Source: Hymenobacter sp. BT18
GTDB lineage: Bacteria; Bacteroidota; Bacteroidia; Cytophagales; Hymenobacteraceae
NCBI RefSeq assembly: GCF_012273015.1
Contig: NZ_CP050954.1
Location: forward strand, 1,054,001 to 1,118,000
Reading direction: 5' to 3'
DNA: 64,000 bases
This document shows, in pieces, positions 32,806 to 40,144 of this stretch. Position 1 is the stretch's first letter; the number at the start of each line of letters is the position of its first letter. The notes beneath the pieces are model-generated. The model did not search any database. It had not been told where the DNA came from and was given only the letters and a program-made list of their open reading frames with translations. A program made the translations under genes and the position numbers.

Positions 32806-33429
32806 TTAGCGTACGCGCACAACCAGCTCCACCCGGCGGTTTTCCTTGCGGCCGGCGGCGGTGGCGTTGCTGGCAGCGGGCTGCTGCTCGCCGAAGCTCT
32901 CGGTGCTGATGTTGGCGGCGGGCATCTTGCCAGTGTCCACGAGGTAGCTTTTCACGGCGTTGGCGCGCTGTTGGGCCAGGTCTTTGTTGTAGCTGGCGTC
33001 GCCGCGCGAATCAGCAAAACCAGCCACGCGGATTTGCTTGCCCGTGTAACGCTGGCCAATGGAGCCGATAACCTCCTGCAAGGTGGCCGCAGCCGAAGGC
33101 TTGATGGTGGCTTTATCGGTGTCGAAGAGCACGGTTTCATCCACGGAATACACCTGGTAGTCTTCGTTGCCGCGCACCGTTACGCCCTTGGTTTTAATCT
33201 CGGGGAAAGTGGCATCCGTGAGTTTGGCCGAGGCAATGTCGAAGGCGTTTTCTGCGCTGTTAGCGGCATCGTTGGCCATACCTTCGGCAGTTTTGCCGTC
33301 GCGGTACACCACGGCCGTATCGGCGGTAGCTTCCTGGGGCTCGTCTTTCGTGGAGGGCTTGTTGAGGCTGTCGCAGCTGCCAAGCGTCAGGGCCGACAGG
33401 GCGAGCAGAGAAAGAAAGGGCGTTTTCAT
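32806..33429 (-). CDS. OmpA family lipoprotein
   Basis: A 207-residue lipoprotein (lipobox LGSC, Cys19). A spacer with a short repeat precedes a C-terminal OmpA domain (DETVLFDTDKATIKPSAAATLQEV ... RVAGFADSRGDASYNKDLAQQRANAVKSYL), which binds peptidoglycan. It therefore probably ties the outer membrane to the cell wall. ATG 33429 starts the signal peptide. It is monocistronic with its own terminator. Confidence 0.9.
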   Translation of the reverse strand: MKTPFLSLLALSALTLGSCDSLNKPSTKDEPQEATADTAVVYRDGKTAEGMANDAANSAENAFDIASAKLTDATFPEIKTKGVTVRGNEDYQVYSVDETVLFDTDKATIKPSAAATLQEVIGSIGQRYTGKQIRVAGFADSRGDASYNKDLAQQRANAVKSYLVDTGKMPAANISTESFGEQQPAASNATAAGRKENRRVELVVRVR

Positions 33430-33618
33430 GGGTTTTTGGGGAAAGGTTGGGGCGTTCTTACGCTGAGGTTTCGGGAAGGTTAGGCCGCGGCGCCGGGCAA
33501 TGGTGGGGTTTGCAGCTCATTCCCTCCATTTTTTGCCCGATATATAGACCAATTGCATATTTCCCGCCGCTTTTCCCGTAGTTGGTATTCCATTTCCCGA
33601 TTTTGCTTTCCCCTGCCG

Positions 33619-34647
33619 TTGCGAATAGTTCTTCTCCTGCTTTTTCTGGCCCTGCTGGCCACTCAAACGCTGGCTCAGCGTCCTCGCCGGGTGGTGGCCA
33701 AGCGCGGCGACGTTATTCAGACCCTGCTCCGCCGCCACGGCCTGCGCTCCGCCGAGCACGTGCGCCAGTTTCGGCAGCTCAACAGGGCGCGGTTGGGCAC
33801 TAAGGGCCTTATGGCGGGCCGGGCCTATGTGCTGCCCCCGGTGGGCCGTCCCGCCCGCAAAAAGCCTAACACCAAAACGGCACCGGCGGTGGCCGCCAAA
33901 ACGCCACCCGTAACGCGGGCCGCGCTGTTTGGCCCCGCCTACGCCCGGGTGCAGGTGCGCGACCAGGCCCTGCGCGGGGCCGTGTACTACCTGTCCTCCG
34001 GCCACGGCGGGCCCGACCCCGGCGCCATCGGGCAGTACGGCACTTATAAGCTGGCCGAGGATGAGTATGCCTACGATGTGACGGTGCGCCTGGCCCACGT
34101 GCTGCTGGAACACGGCGCCACGGTGTACGTGATGGTGCAGGACCCCAACGACGGTATCCGCGACCAGGCCGTGCTGGCTACTGACTACGACGAGGTCCAG
34201 CACCCCAACCGGCGCATTCCGCTCAGCCAGGTGCAGCGCCTGCGCCAACGCATTGCCGAGGTCAACCGCCTGCATAGCCGCCACGGCCGCGCGTATCAGC
34301 GCCTGTTAGCCTTGCATGTAGACAGCCGCAGCGTGGGCCAGAACATCGACGTGTTTTTCTACCACCATCCTAACAACGCCCTGGGGCTGCGCCTGGCCAA
34401 GAACATTCACAAGGTGTTCACGGCGCGCTATAAACGGGCCCAGCCCAACCGCCCTTATTCCGGCAACGTGTCGGAGCGCGGCACGCTCTACGAAGTGCGC
34501 AACAGTCACGCCCCGGCCGTGTTCATGGAACTGGGCAACATCCGCAACCAGAAAGACCAGCGCCGCTTTGTGGTGCCCGACAACCGCCAGGCCCTGGCCA
34601 ACTGGATTTGTGAGGGCCTGATTGCCGATTACGCCAAGCGACGGTGA
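33619..34647 (+). CDS. N-acetylmuramoyl-L-alanine amidase with LysM-like domain
   Basis: A zinc-dependent amidase (Amidase_3) that cleaves the stem peptide from peptidoglycan. Zinc ligands and catalytic Glu are visible: SSGHGGPDPGA, EDEYAYDV, LALHVDS and FMELGNIRNQKD. A LysM-like segment (RRVVAKRGDVIQTLLRRHG ... GRAYVLPP) precedes the catalytic domain. TTG 33619 opens a clean signal peptide (MRIVLLLLFLALLATQTLAQ); a TTG 22 codons upstream at 33553 is an alternative. The TGA stop begins a tandem-unit inverted repeat. Confidence 0.87.
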   Translation: MRIVLLLLFLALLATQTLAQRPRRVVAKRGDVIQTLLRRHGLRSAEHVRQFRQLNRARLGTKGLMAGRAYVLPPVGRPARKKPNTKTAPAVAAKTPPVTRAALFGPAYARVQVRDQALRGAVYYLSSGHGGPDPGAIGQYGTYKLAEDEYAYDVTVRLAHVLLEHGATVYVMVQDPNDGIRDQAVLATDYDEVQHPNRRIPLSQVQRLRQRIAEVNRLHSRHGRAYQRLLALHVDSRSVGQNIDVFFYHHPNNALGLRLAKNIHKVFTARYKRAQPNRPYSGNVSERGTLYEVRNSHAPAVFMELGNIRNQKDQRRFVVPDNRQALANWICEGLIADYAKRR

Positions 34648-34722
34648 GTGGGAATGGGTAAATAATTGGATGACAGGCGCCTTCTCATGCTTATGCCCAT
34701 CCAGCCATTTACCCATTCATCA
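34645..34722. repeat. Inverted repeat of tandem units between amidase and a convergent gene
   Basis: The left arm (34645-34677) begins at the amidase TGA; the right arm (34691-34722) contains the last codons and stop of the minus-strand gene. Read outward from each gene the arms share AATGGGTAAAT then TGGATG. About 78 bp long, no space left unexplained between the genes. Confidence 0.7.
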
Positions 34723-35047
34723 GCAGGTACAGCAGGTTGTGGTAGAGGATGCCCCGTTCCCCATCGTGGAGGCCGTCGAGACCGGCATCTTCCAAGAGGG
34801 CTTCTACCTCTTCATAGTCGTGGAGAAATTCGATTTCGGGCTCGTCTTCGTCGGGGTGCTGGGTGTGGGCCAGGTAGCGGCGCGGCGTTTCCAGGGTGAT
34901 AAACAGCTTCTGATCCTGGGTTTGGGCTACCAACAAAGCTGCACAGGTACGTAGCGTATCGTCGTCCTCATCGTCGGAGTGCAGGTACACGGTGGTTTTC
35001 TCGGCTTCGGGAGTATGCAGCAGAAAGGTAACGAGGTCGAGGGGCAT
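34709..35047 (-). CDS. Acidic protein of unknown function
   Basis: A 112-residue soluble, acidic protein (MPLDLVTFLLHTPEAEKTTVYLHSDDEDDD...), without signal or membrane segment. The C-terminal residues Met-Asn-Gly and the stop are encoded by the repeat arm, so the original C-terminus may have been altered by that repeat. A TACCTTCG element lies at 35072-35079. No family recognised. Confidence 0.65.
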   Translation of the reverse strand: MPLDLVTFLLHTPEAEKTTVYLHSDDEDDDTLRTCAALLVAQTQDQKLFITLETPRRYLAHTQHPDEDEPEIEFLHDYEEVEALLEDAGLDGLHDGERGILYHNLLYLLMNG

Positions 35048-35101
35048 GGCGGAAGCAGAGCAGGTTCGGCCCGAAGGTAGGCGTTGCGGAACTAGGCGCG
35101 C

Positions 35102-36406
35102 CTACTTGCGCCACCAGCGCTGCAGCCCCCGCACCACCCGAATGCCGGCCCGCACCACGGGCCCGCGCCGTGGGCCCAGCAGCTGGCGCACGTAAAACCC
35201 CGGCTGCCAGAGTTGCTGGCGCAAGTCCCGGTTCAGAAACATGTTGGTAATGGCATCCGACAAGCGGGGGTTGTTGGCAGCCCGGTTGGCGAAAAAGTTG
35301 ATGACGCGCGGAAAGCGCAGCAGGCGCTGCATCCGGTAGCTAAGCTCTAGCTGCCGACCCAGGTTTTGGTGGATGGCGTCATCATAGGTGGCCAGGATAC
35401 CGGCCCCAAACGACTGCGCAGCCAGGGCCTGCCGGGCCGTAGCCGCTGCCAGCCGCCCGCTAAGCATGGCGTTGCTGATGCCTTCGCCCGTGACGGGGTC
35501 GATAAGGGAGCCAGCATCGCCCAGGAGCAGGTAGCCCTCCCCCGAAAGGGAGCGGCGCTTGGAGCCCAGCGGCAGTCCAAACCCGCGCACGGTTTCCAGG
35601 GGCTCGGCGTCGGCAAACCGCTCTTTCAGGGCCGGGTGCTGGGTCAGCATCTGCTGGAGCCGCTCGCGCAGGTTTACTTTCTGCGCGGCTACGGCCGAGG
35701 TAAGCATGCCCACGCCTACGTTGGCCTCGCCGTTGGGGAGCGGAAAAATCCAGAGGTAGCCCGGCAGAAACTCCTGGTGAAAGTGCAGCTCGATGTAGTT
35801 GTGCGGGTGCAGGCCCCGCACGCCCCGGTAGTATACCCGCAGCCCCGCGCAATGGTGGGCCGGGTCCAGCGCGTGGCCGCCCACCTGCCGGGAAAAAGCC
35901 GACTGCGCCCCGTTGGCTACCAATAGCAGCCGCGCCCGGATGCGGGTCTGGCCATCGGCCGATTCTACCAGCCAGCGCCCATCAGCGGTGCACTCTTGTC
36001 GGCTGATGTTTACTCCTTCGAGCAGCGTGACTTCGGGCCGCTGGCGCAGCTCTTCCACCAGCAGCAGGTCGAAGTCCAGACGTTTGATAATGTGCCCGCC
36101 GGGGGGCGTGTCCGGGGTGAAGGCAGGAAGGGCCGGCAGCTGGATGCCCCGGCCGTTGGGGGCCGAGAAGTGTACCCCCCAGGTGGGCAGCTGGCGGGAA
36201 GAAGCAGCCAACCGGCCCGGCAGGGCAGCATCAATGAGGGCCAGTTCCGGCAGCACGCCGCTGCCCAGGGCATCGCCGCAGATTTTGTCGCGCGGAAATA
36301 CGGCCCGGTCGACTACTAGGCACGGTACCCCAGCCTTGGCCAGGTGCAGGGCGGCGGTAGCGCCCGCTGGGCCCGCGCCCAGCACACAGATATCGACGTC
36401 GTACAT
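35102..36406 (-). CDS. Geranylgeranyl-reductase-type FAD-dependent oxidoreductase
   Basis: A 434-residue flavoprotein with the dinucleotide-binding start MYDVDICVLGAGPAGATAALHLAKAG, the RDKICGDALGSG motif of the geranylgeranyl reductase/FixC-like family and GDAGSLIDPVTGEGISNAMLSG near residue 290. It probably reduces an isoprenoid or other double-bonded substrate using FAD. ATG 36406 is chosen; a start three codons earlier is possible. A TATCTTTG element lies about 100 nt upstream. Confidence 0.87.
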   Translation of the reverse strand: MYDVDICVLGAGPAGATAALHLAKAGVPCLVVDRAVFPRDKICGDALGSGVLPELALIDAALPGRLAASSRQLPTWGVHFSAPNGRGIQLPALPAFTPDTPPGGHIIKRLDFDLLLVEELRQRPEVTLLEGVNISRQECTADGRWLVESADGQTRIRARLLLVANGAQSAFSRQVGGHALDPAHHCAGLRVYYRGVRGLHPHNYIELHFHQEFLPGYLWIFPLPNGEANVGVGMLTSAVAAQKVNLRERLQQMLTQHPALKERFADAEPLETVRGFGLPLGSKRRSLSGEGYLLLGDAGSLIDPVTGEGISNAMLSGRLAAATARQALAAQSFGAGILATYDDAIHQNLGRQLELSYRMQRLLRFPRVINFFANRAANNPRLSDAITNMFLNRDLRQQLWQPGFYVRQLLGPRRGPVVRAGIRVVRGLQRWWRK

Positions 36407-36709
36407 GCGAAACAACTACTTAGCAGCTTGATAGTCCGGCCGCAACTGCTTACTGTCCCTAACACCTTAAGCGGGCCAGCAAGCCTGGCGTTGGAATGGG
36501 TGCGACCCTCAAAGATAGCCAGTGTTTATCAGCAAAGGCCCTCCTTGTTACGGTTCGACTTTTCAGGCTTAGCAATAGCTGCTACCTCGACTGAACTCGG
36601 CCAACTGGCAGACGGCAGGCTGGGCGCGTGATAACTGCCCCACTGGTGAGGCATTTGGTCTGAAAATCATAACTGGCTATCTTCCGGCTCGCCACAAAAC
36701 GCCCGTGCT
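36407..36709. other. Divergent intergenic region
   Basis: 303 bp between the oxidoreductase and the second DUF3667 gene. It holds a minus-strand TATCTTTG -7 element (36510-36517) and a plus-strand TATCTTCC (36679-36686). I see no gene or strong hairpin in the rest. Confidence 0.5.
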
Positions 36710-37627
36710 ATGCAGACCGCTTCTTTGTCTTCCGACGTTTTCGCCCCGGAGTTGGCCTCCCACCTAAGCCACACTTCCAGGCACGCGGCGGTGGCATGCC
36801 TGAACTGTGGCCACCCCGTGCCAGACCGGTTTTGCGGGAAGTGCGGGCAGGATGCGCACCACACGCATCGCCTCACCCTGACGGACATGCCGCACGACAT
36901 TCTGCATTCTATCTGGCACGTTGATAAGGGCATTTTATATACGCTGAAAACAATGGTGCTGCGCCCCGGCCCCACTATCCGGGCCTACCTGGCCGGCCAG
37001 CGCGTCGACCATTTCCGGCCTCTGTCGTTGCTATTCATGATAACGGGGCTGTATGCGCTGCTGTGGGCGGTGCTGCACATTCAGGCCTTTCCCCCCAAAG
37101 ACCCCAACATGCCCGAGGCCGTGTGGCAGATGCAGATGACCTCCACCAAGTTTTTCATGAAGTACCTGAGCTGGTGCTACGTGGCCATGGTGCCCGTGTG
37201 GGCGTTGTTTGCCCGCTGGCTGTTGCGGCGCGGCGGCTACAACTATGCCGAATGCCTGATCATTGCGGCCTTTATCACGGCCATGTGCAACTTTTTCAGC
37301 TTGCTGTACCTGCCGGTTATGTACAAGTATAGCGGCACCCCACAGATTGGCACCGTCAGTATGCTGTTTATGGTGCCGGTATTTGCCTACACCACGTGGG
37401 CCTACGGCAGCTTGCTTGCGCACACTGGAATGCGCCTATTCGGCCGCTTATGGCGGGGCCTTCTCACTTACCTGCTAGGGTATCTAACCTGCGTGCTCGT
37501 TATTGTCGTCACTACCTACGCCCTGAACTGGTCTACGTTCAAGCAGGCAATGAAGCAGCAGTACCAGCAGGAGCTACAAAAGAAAAGCCGCAGCCCCAAG
37601 CCAACCGCAGCACCTCAGGTCCGGTAG
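36710..37627 (+). CDS. DUF3667 family membrane protein (copy 2)
   Basis: A 305-residue paralogue of the gene at 30393, with zinc ribbon CLNCGHPVPDRFCGKCGQ, the HRLTLTDMPHDILHSIWHVDKGILYTLKTMVLRPGPTIRAYLAGQR segment and about five membrane helices (TGLYALLWAVLHI, AMVPVWALFARWLL, IIAAFITAMCNFFSLLYLPVM, LTYLLGYLTCVLVIVV). The function is unknown. ATG 36710 fits the start of copy 1. A terminator follows. Confidence 0.85.
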   Translation: MQTASLSSDVFAPELASHLSHTSRHAAVACLNCGHPVPDRFCGKCGQDAHHTHRLTLTDMPHDILHSIWHVDKGILYTLKTMVLRPGPTIRAYLAGQRVDHFRPLSLLFMITGLYALLWAVLHIQAFPPKDPNMPEAVWQMQMTSTKFFMKYLSWCYVAMVPVWALFARWLLRRGGYNYAECLIIAAFITAMCNFFSLLYLPVMYKYSGTPQIGTVSMLFMVPVFAYTTWAYGSLLAHTGMRLFGRLWRGLLTYLLGYLTCVLVIVVTTYALNWSTFKQAMKQQYQQELQKKSRSPKPTAAPQVR

Positions 37628-37718
37628 CTGGGGTAGGCGGTGGATACCGCAGGCGCAAGCGTAGCGAACTTCGTGTCAGACGCATGTATCTACTCAACCG
37701 ACAGGTGCGCCAGAGCAC

Positions 37719-37757
37719 AAAAAGCCCCGCCGCTGATATTCAGCGGCGGGGCTTTTT
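37719..37757. terminator. Strong bidirectional terminator
   Basis: A perfect 18-bp stem, AAAAAGCCCCGCCGCTGA with TCAGCGGCGGGGCTTTTT, lies between DUF3667 copy 2 and the convergent deoxyhypusine-synthase-like gene. Confidence 0.9.
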
Positions 37758-37775
37758 GGGAAAGTTAAGTGGCAC

Positions 37776-38747
37776 TTATTGCCCCAGCACCATCGCGAAA
37801 ATCAGCGGCGCGACGATGGTAGCGTCCGACTCGATGATGTACTTAGGCGTGTCCTGACCCAGCTTGCCCCAAGTGATTTTCTCGTTGGGCACAGCACCGG
37901 AGTAGGAGCCGTAGGACGTGGTAGAGTCCGAAATCTGGCAGAAGTAGCCCCACAGCGGCACCGAGGTGCGCTGCAGATCCTGGTGCAGCATGGGCACCAC
38001 GCAGATGGGGAAGTCGCCGGCGATGCCGCCGCCAATCTGGAAGAAGCCCACTTTGCTTTCCTCCTTAGCGTTCTGGGTGTACCAGTCGGCCAGGTAAATC
38101 ATGTACTCGATGCCGGTGCGCACGGTGTGCACGTTCTGGATGTCGCCCGAGATGACGTGGCCGGCGAAGATGTTGCCCAGCGTGGAGTCTTCCCAACCGG
38201 GGCAGATGATGGGCAGGTTTTTTTCGGCCGCGGCCAGCATCCAGGAGTCCTTGGGGTCGATCTGGTAATACTGCTCCAACTCGCCCGACTTCAGGATCTG
38301 GTAGAAGAACTCGTGGGGGAAGTACCGCTCCCCGGCTTTGTCAGCCTGCTCCCAGAACTTAAGCACCGAGTGCTCCAGGCGGCGCATGGCTTCCTCTTCG
38401 GGAATACAGGTGTCCGTCACGCGGTTCATGTGGCGCTCCAGCAGGGCCTGCTCGTCGGCGGCGGTCAGGTCGCGGTAGTTCGGTACCCGCTCGTAGAAGT
38501 CGTGGGCTACCAGGTTGAAGATATCCTCCTCCAGGTTGGCACCCGTGCAGCTGATGATTTGCACCTTGTCCTGGCGGATGAGCTCGGCCAGCTGGATGCC
38601 CATTTCGGCGGTGCTCATGGCGCCGGCCAGGGTAATCATCATCTTGCCGCCTTCGGCCAGGTGCTTGTTGTAGCCTTCGGCGGCATCAATCAAAGCAGCG
38701 GCGTTGAAGTGGCGGTAGTGGTGCTTGAGGAAGTTGGTTACGTTCAT
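37776..38747 (-). CDS. Deoxyhypusine synthase-like enzyme
   Basis: A 323-residue bacterial member of the deoxyhypusine synthase family. The catalytic lysine context is intact: NEKITWGKLGQD (Lys295), equivalent to the VSWGKI segment of eukaryotic enzymes, and NAD-site residues near GGGIAGDFPICVVPMLHQD (His255) are present. Bacteria lack eIF5A, so this enzyme probably transfers an aminobutyl group from spermidine to a small amine, as in homospermidine synthesis (inference). ATG 38747 (MNVTNFLKHHYRHFNA) starts the conserved region. Confidence 0.87.
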   Translation of the reverse strand: MNVTNFLKHHYRHFNAAALIDAAEGYNKHLAEGGKMMITLAGAMSTAEMGIQLAELIRQDKVQIISCTGANLEEDIFNLVAHDFYERVPNYRDLTAADEQALLERHMNRVTDTCIPEEEAMRRLEHSVLKFWEQADKAGERYFPHEFFYQILKSGELEQYYQIDPKDSWMLAAAEKNLPIICPGWEDSTLGNIFAGHVISGDIQNVHTVRTGIEYMIYLADWYTQNAKEESKVGFFQIGGGIAGDFPICVVPMLHQDLQRTSVPLWGYFCQISDSTTSYGSYSGAVPNEKITWGKLGQDTPKYIIESDATIVAPLIFAMVLGQ

Positions 38748-38902
38748 GGAATCGGGGGTTTCAGTAGTATTGGTGGGTGTGCGGTGTACAATCAAATGAC
38801 AGCCGGGAATCGTTCAATACGGGGTTGTTGAGGCGAAGATTCTGCCGCGCGTACCATGGCGGCTGGGTTGCGCACAATTAGCCGCCGGGTGAGGCCCTGG
38901 AG

Positions 38903-39421
38903 CTAGCTGGAGGGAAGTGAGTTGGCAGGGCCTAGTCGGGCCGCAGCGCTCTGCTTTAGGATGTATTCCAGCAGCTGCTCCGGGTTCAGGTCAACGCCGC
39001 TCAGGTTCACGGACACGGGCGTGAAGCCCAGGGCTTCGTTGGCGGCGGCCAGCTTGCGCTTCAGCGGCGGGAGGCGGCTCAGGTAGGCTTCTTCGTTGCG
39101 CAGGAGCAGGCAGATAAAGTACTCCTGGTTGATAGAGCGCACGTAGGCATCCGTGATGTCGGCCCAGGGAATGAGCCCCACACCTAGCGTACGGTCGAGG
39201 ATACCCGTGTCGGTGATATGCAGGCGGGGCCGCGTGTCGAGCAGCTGCCGGATGCCGATGACTACGCCGGTACCAAAGAACAGGATGGTGACCAGGCCCA
39301 GGGGCCAGTTGCCGGTTTTCACGATCAGCCAACTACCCATCACCACGAAGACCAGCCCGCCAAAGGTGAGCAGGGCGTACCGCTTGCGGGAGTTGTAGAA
39401 AATCAGATCCTCCGTCATCAC
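38903..39421 (-). CDS. STM3941-like membrane protein
   Basis: A 172-residue protein with two adjacent N-terminal membrane helices (YALLTFGGLVFVVMGSWLIV and LGLVTILFFGTGVVIGI) followed by a PH-like soluble domain (RPRLHITDTGILDRTLGVGLIPWADITDAYV), which is the STM3941 pattern. Role unknown. It begins 12 nt after hslV on the same strand and is probably its operon partner. Confidence 0.75.
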   Translation of the reverse strand: MMTEDLIFYNSRKRYALLTFGGLVFVVMGSWLIVKTGNWPLGLVTILFFGTGVVIGIRQLLDTRPRLHITDTGILDRTLGVGLIPWADITDAYVRSINQEYFICLLLRNEEAYLSRLPPLKRKLAAANEALGFTPVSVNLSGVDLNPEQLLEYILKQSAAARLGPANSLPSS

Positions 39422-39433
39422 CTCGGGGGCAGC

Positions 39434-39970
39434 TTATTCGGGCTGCTCAATCATCAGGTTGTGGTTGGTGTAGATACAGATATCGGCGGCAATGTGGAGG
39501 GCTTCCTCCACCATCTGCCGGGCCGTGAGGTGGGGCGCGTGCTTCTTGAGGGCCAGGGCGGCGGCCTGCGCATACATGGCGCCCGAGCCGATGGCGGCTA
39601 CGTCGGAGTCGGGCTCCAGCACGTCGCCGGAGCCGGCAATGATGAGCAGCTCGTCCTTGTCGCACACCACCATCATGGCTTCGAGCTTGCGCAGGTACTG
39701 GTCCTTGCGCCATTCTTTGGCCAGCTCAATGGCAGCCCGGCGCAGCTGCCCGCCGTAGCCGCCCAGCTTTTCCTCAAACTTATCGAGCAGCATAAAGGCA
39801 TCGGCGGTGGAGCCGGCAAAGCCCGTCACCACCTTGCCCTCGTGGAGCTTGCGCACCTTGCGCACGTTGCTTTTGGCCACGTGCTTGTCCATGGTGGCCT
39901 GGCCGTCGGCGCCGAGGGCAATCTGCCCGTTGTGGCGCACACCGAGCACGGTAGTCGAGCGAATTCTCAT
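39434..39970 (-). CDS. hslV: HslV, peptidase subunit of the HslUV protease
   Basis: A 178-residue proteasome-like peptidase. The N-terminal threonine nucleophile lies in MRIRSTTVLGVRHNGQIALGADGQAT, so a few residues are removed by processing to expose it. Further marks are KVVTGFAGSTADAF and IGSGAMYAQAAALALK. It works with the HslU unfoldase, whose gene is not in this window. ATG 39970 is preferred over an upstream start, and a TAGCTTTG -7 element (40016-40023) lies 45 nt before it. Confidence 0.93.
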   Translation of the reverse strand: MRIRSTTVLGVRHNGQIALGADGQATMDKHVAKSNVRKVRKLHEGKVVTGFAGSTADAFMLLDKFEEKLGGYGGQLRRAAIELAKEWRKDQYLRKLEAMMVVCDKDELLIIAGSGDVLEPDSDVAAIGSGAMYAQAAALALKKHAPHLTARQMVEEALHIAADICIYTNHNLMIEQPE

Positions 39971-40015
39971 GGCAACAATACGAAGAGATAAAACAGTTTT
40001 TCGGCGGAAGAGGCG

Positions 40016-40023
40016 CAAAGCTA
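40016..40023 (-). promoter_or_regulatory. -7 promoter element of hslV
   Basis: On the minus strand TAGCTTTG matches TAnnTTTG exactly, 45 nt before the ATG. Confidence 0.5.
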
Positions 40024-40065
40024 CGGGAATCCGCTGGCAACGACCCAAACATGGTTATAAGAAGA

Positions 40066-40114
40066 CCGTCATTCCGAGCATGTGGCTTGAAGCACCACAT
40101 GTTCGGAATGACGT
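40066..40114. repeat. Palindromic intergenic repeat (REP-like)
   Basis: CGTCATTCCGAGCATGTGG (40067-40085) pairs with CCACATGTTCGGAATGACG (40095-40113), one mismatch, 9-nt loop. It lies upstream of hslV and downstream of the minus-strand S9 peptidase, and may also act as its transcription end. Confidence 0.7.
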
Positions 40115-40144
40115 TTTGGTGTTGACTATTCAACCCTCTTACGT

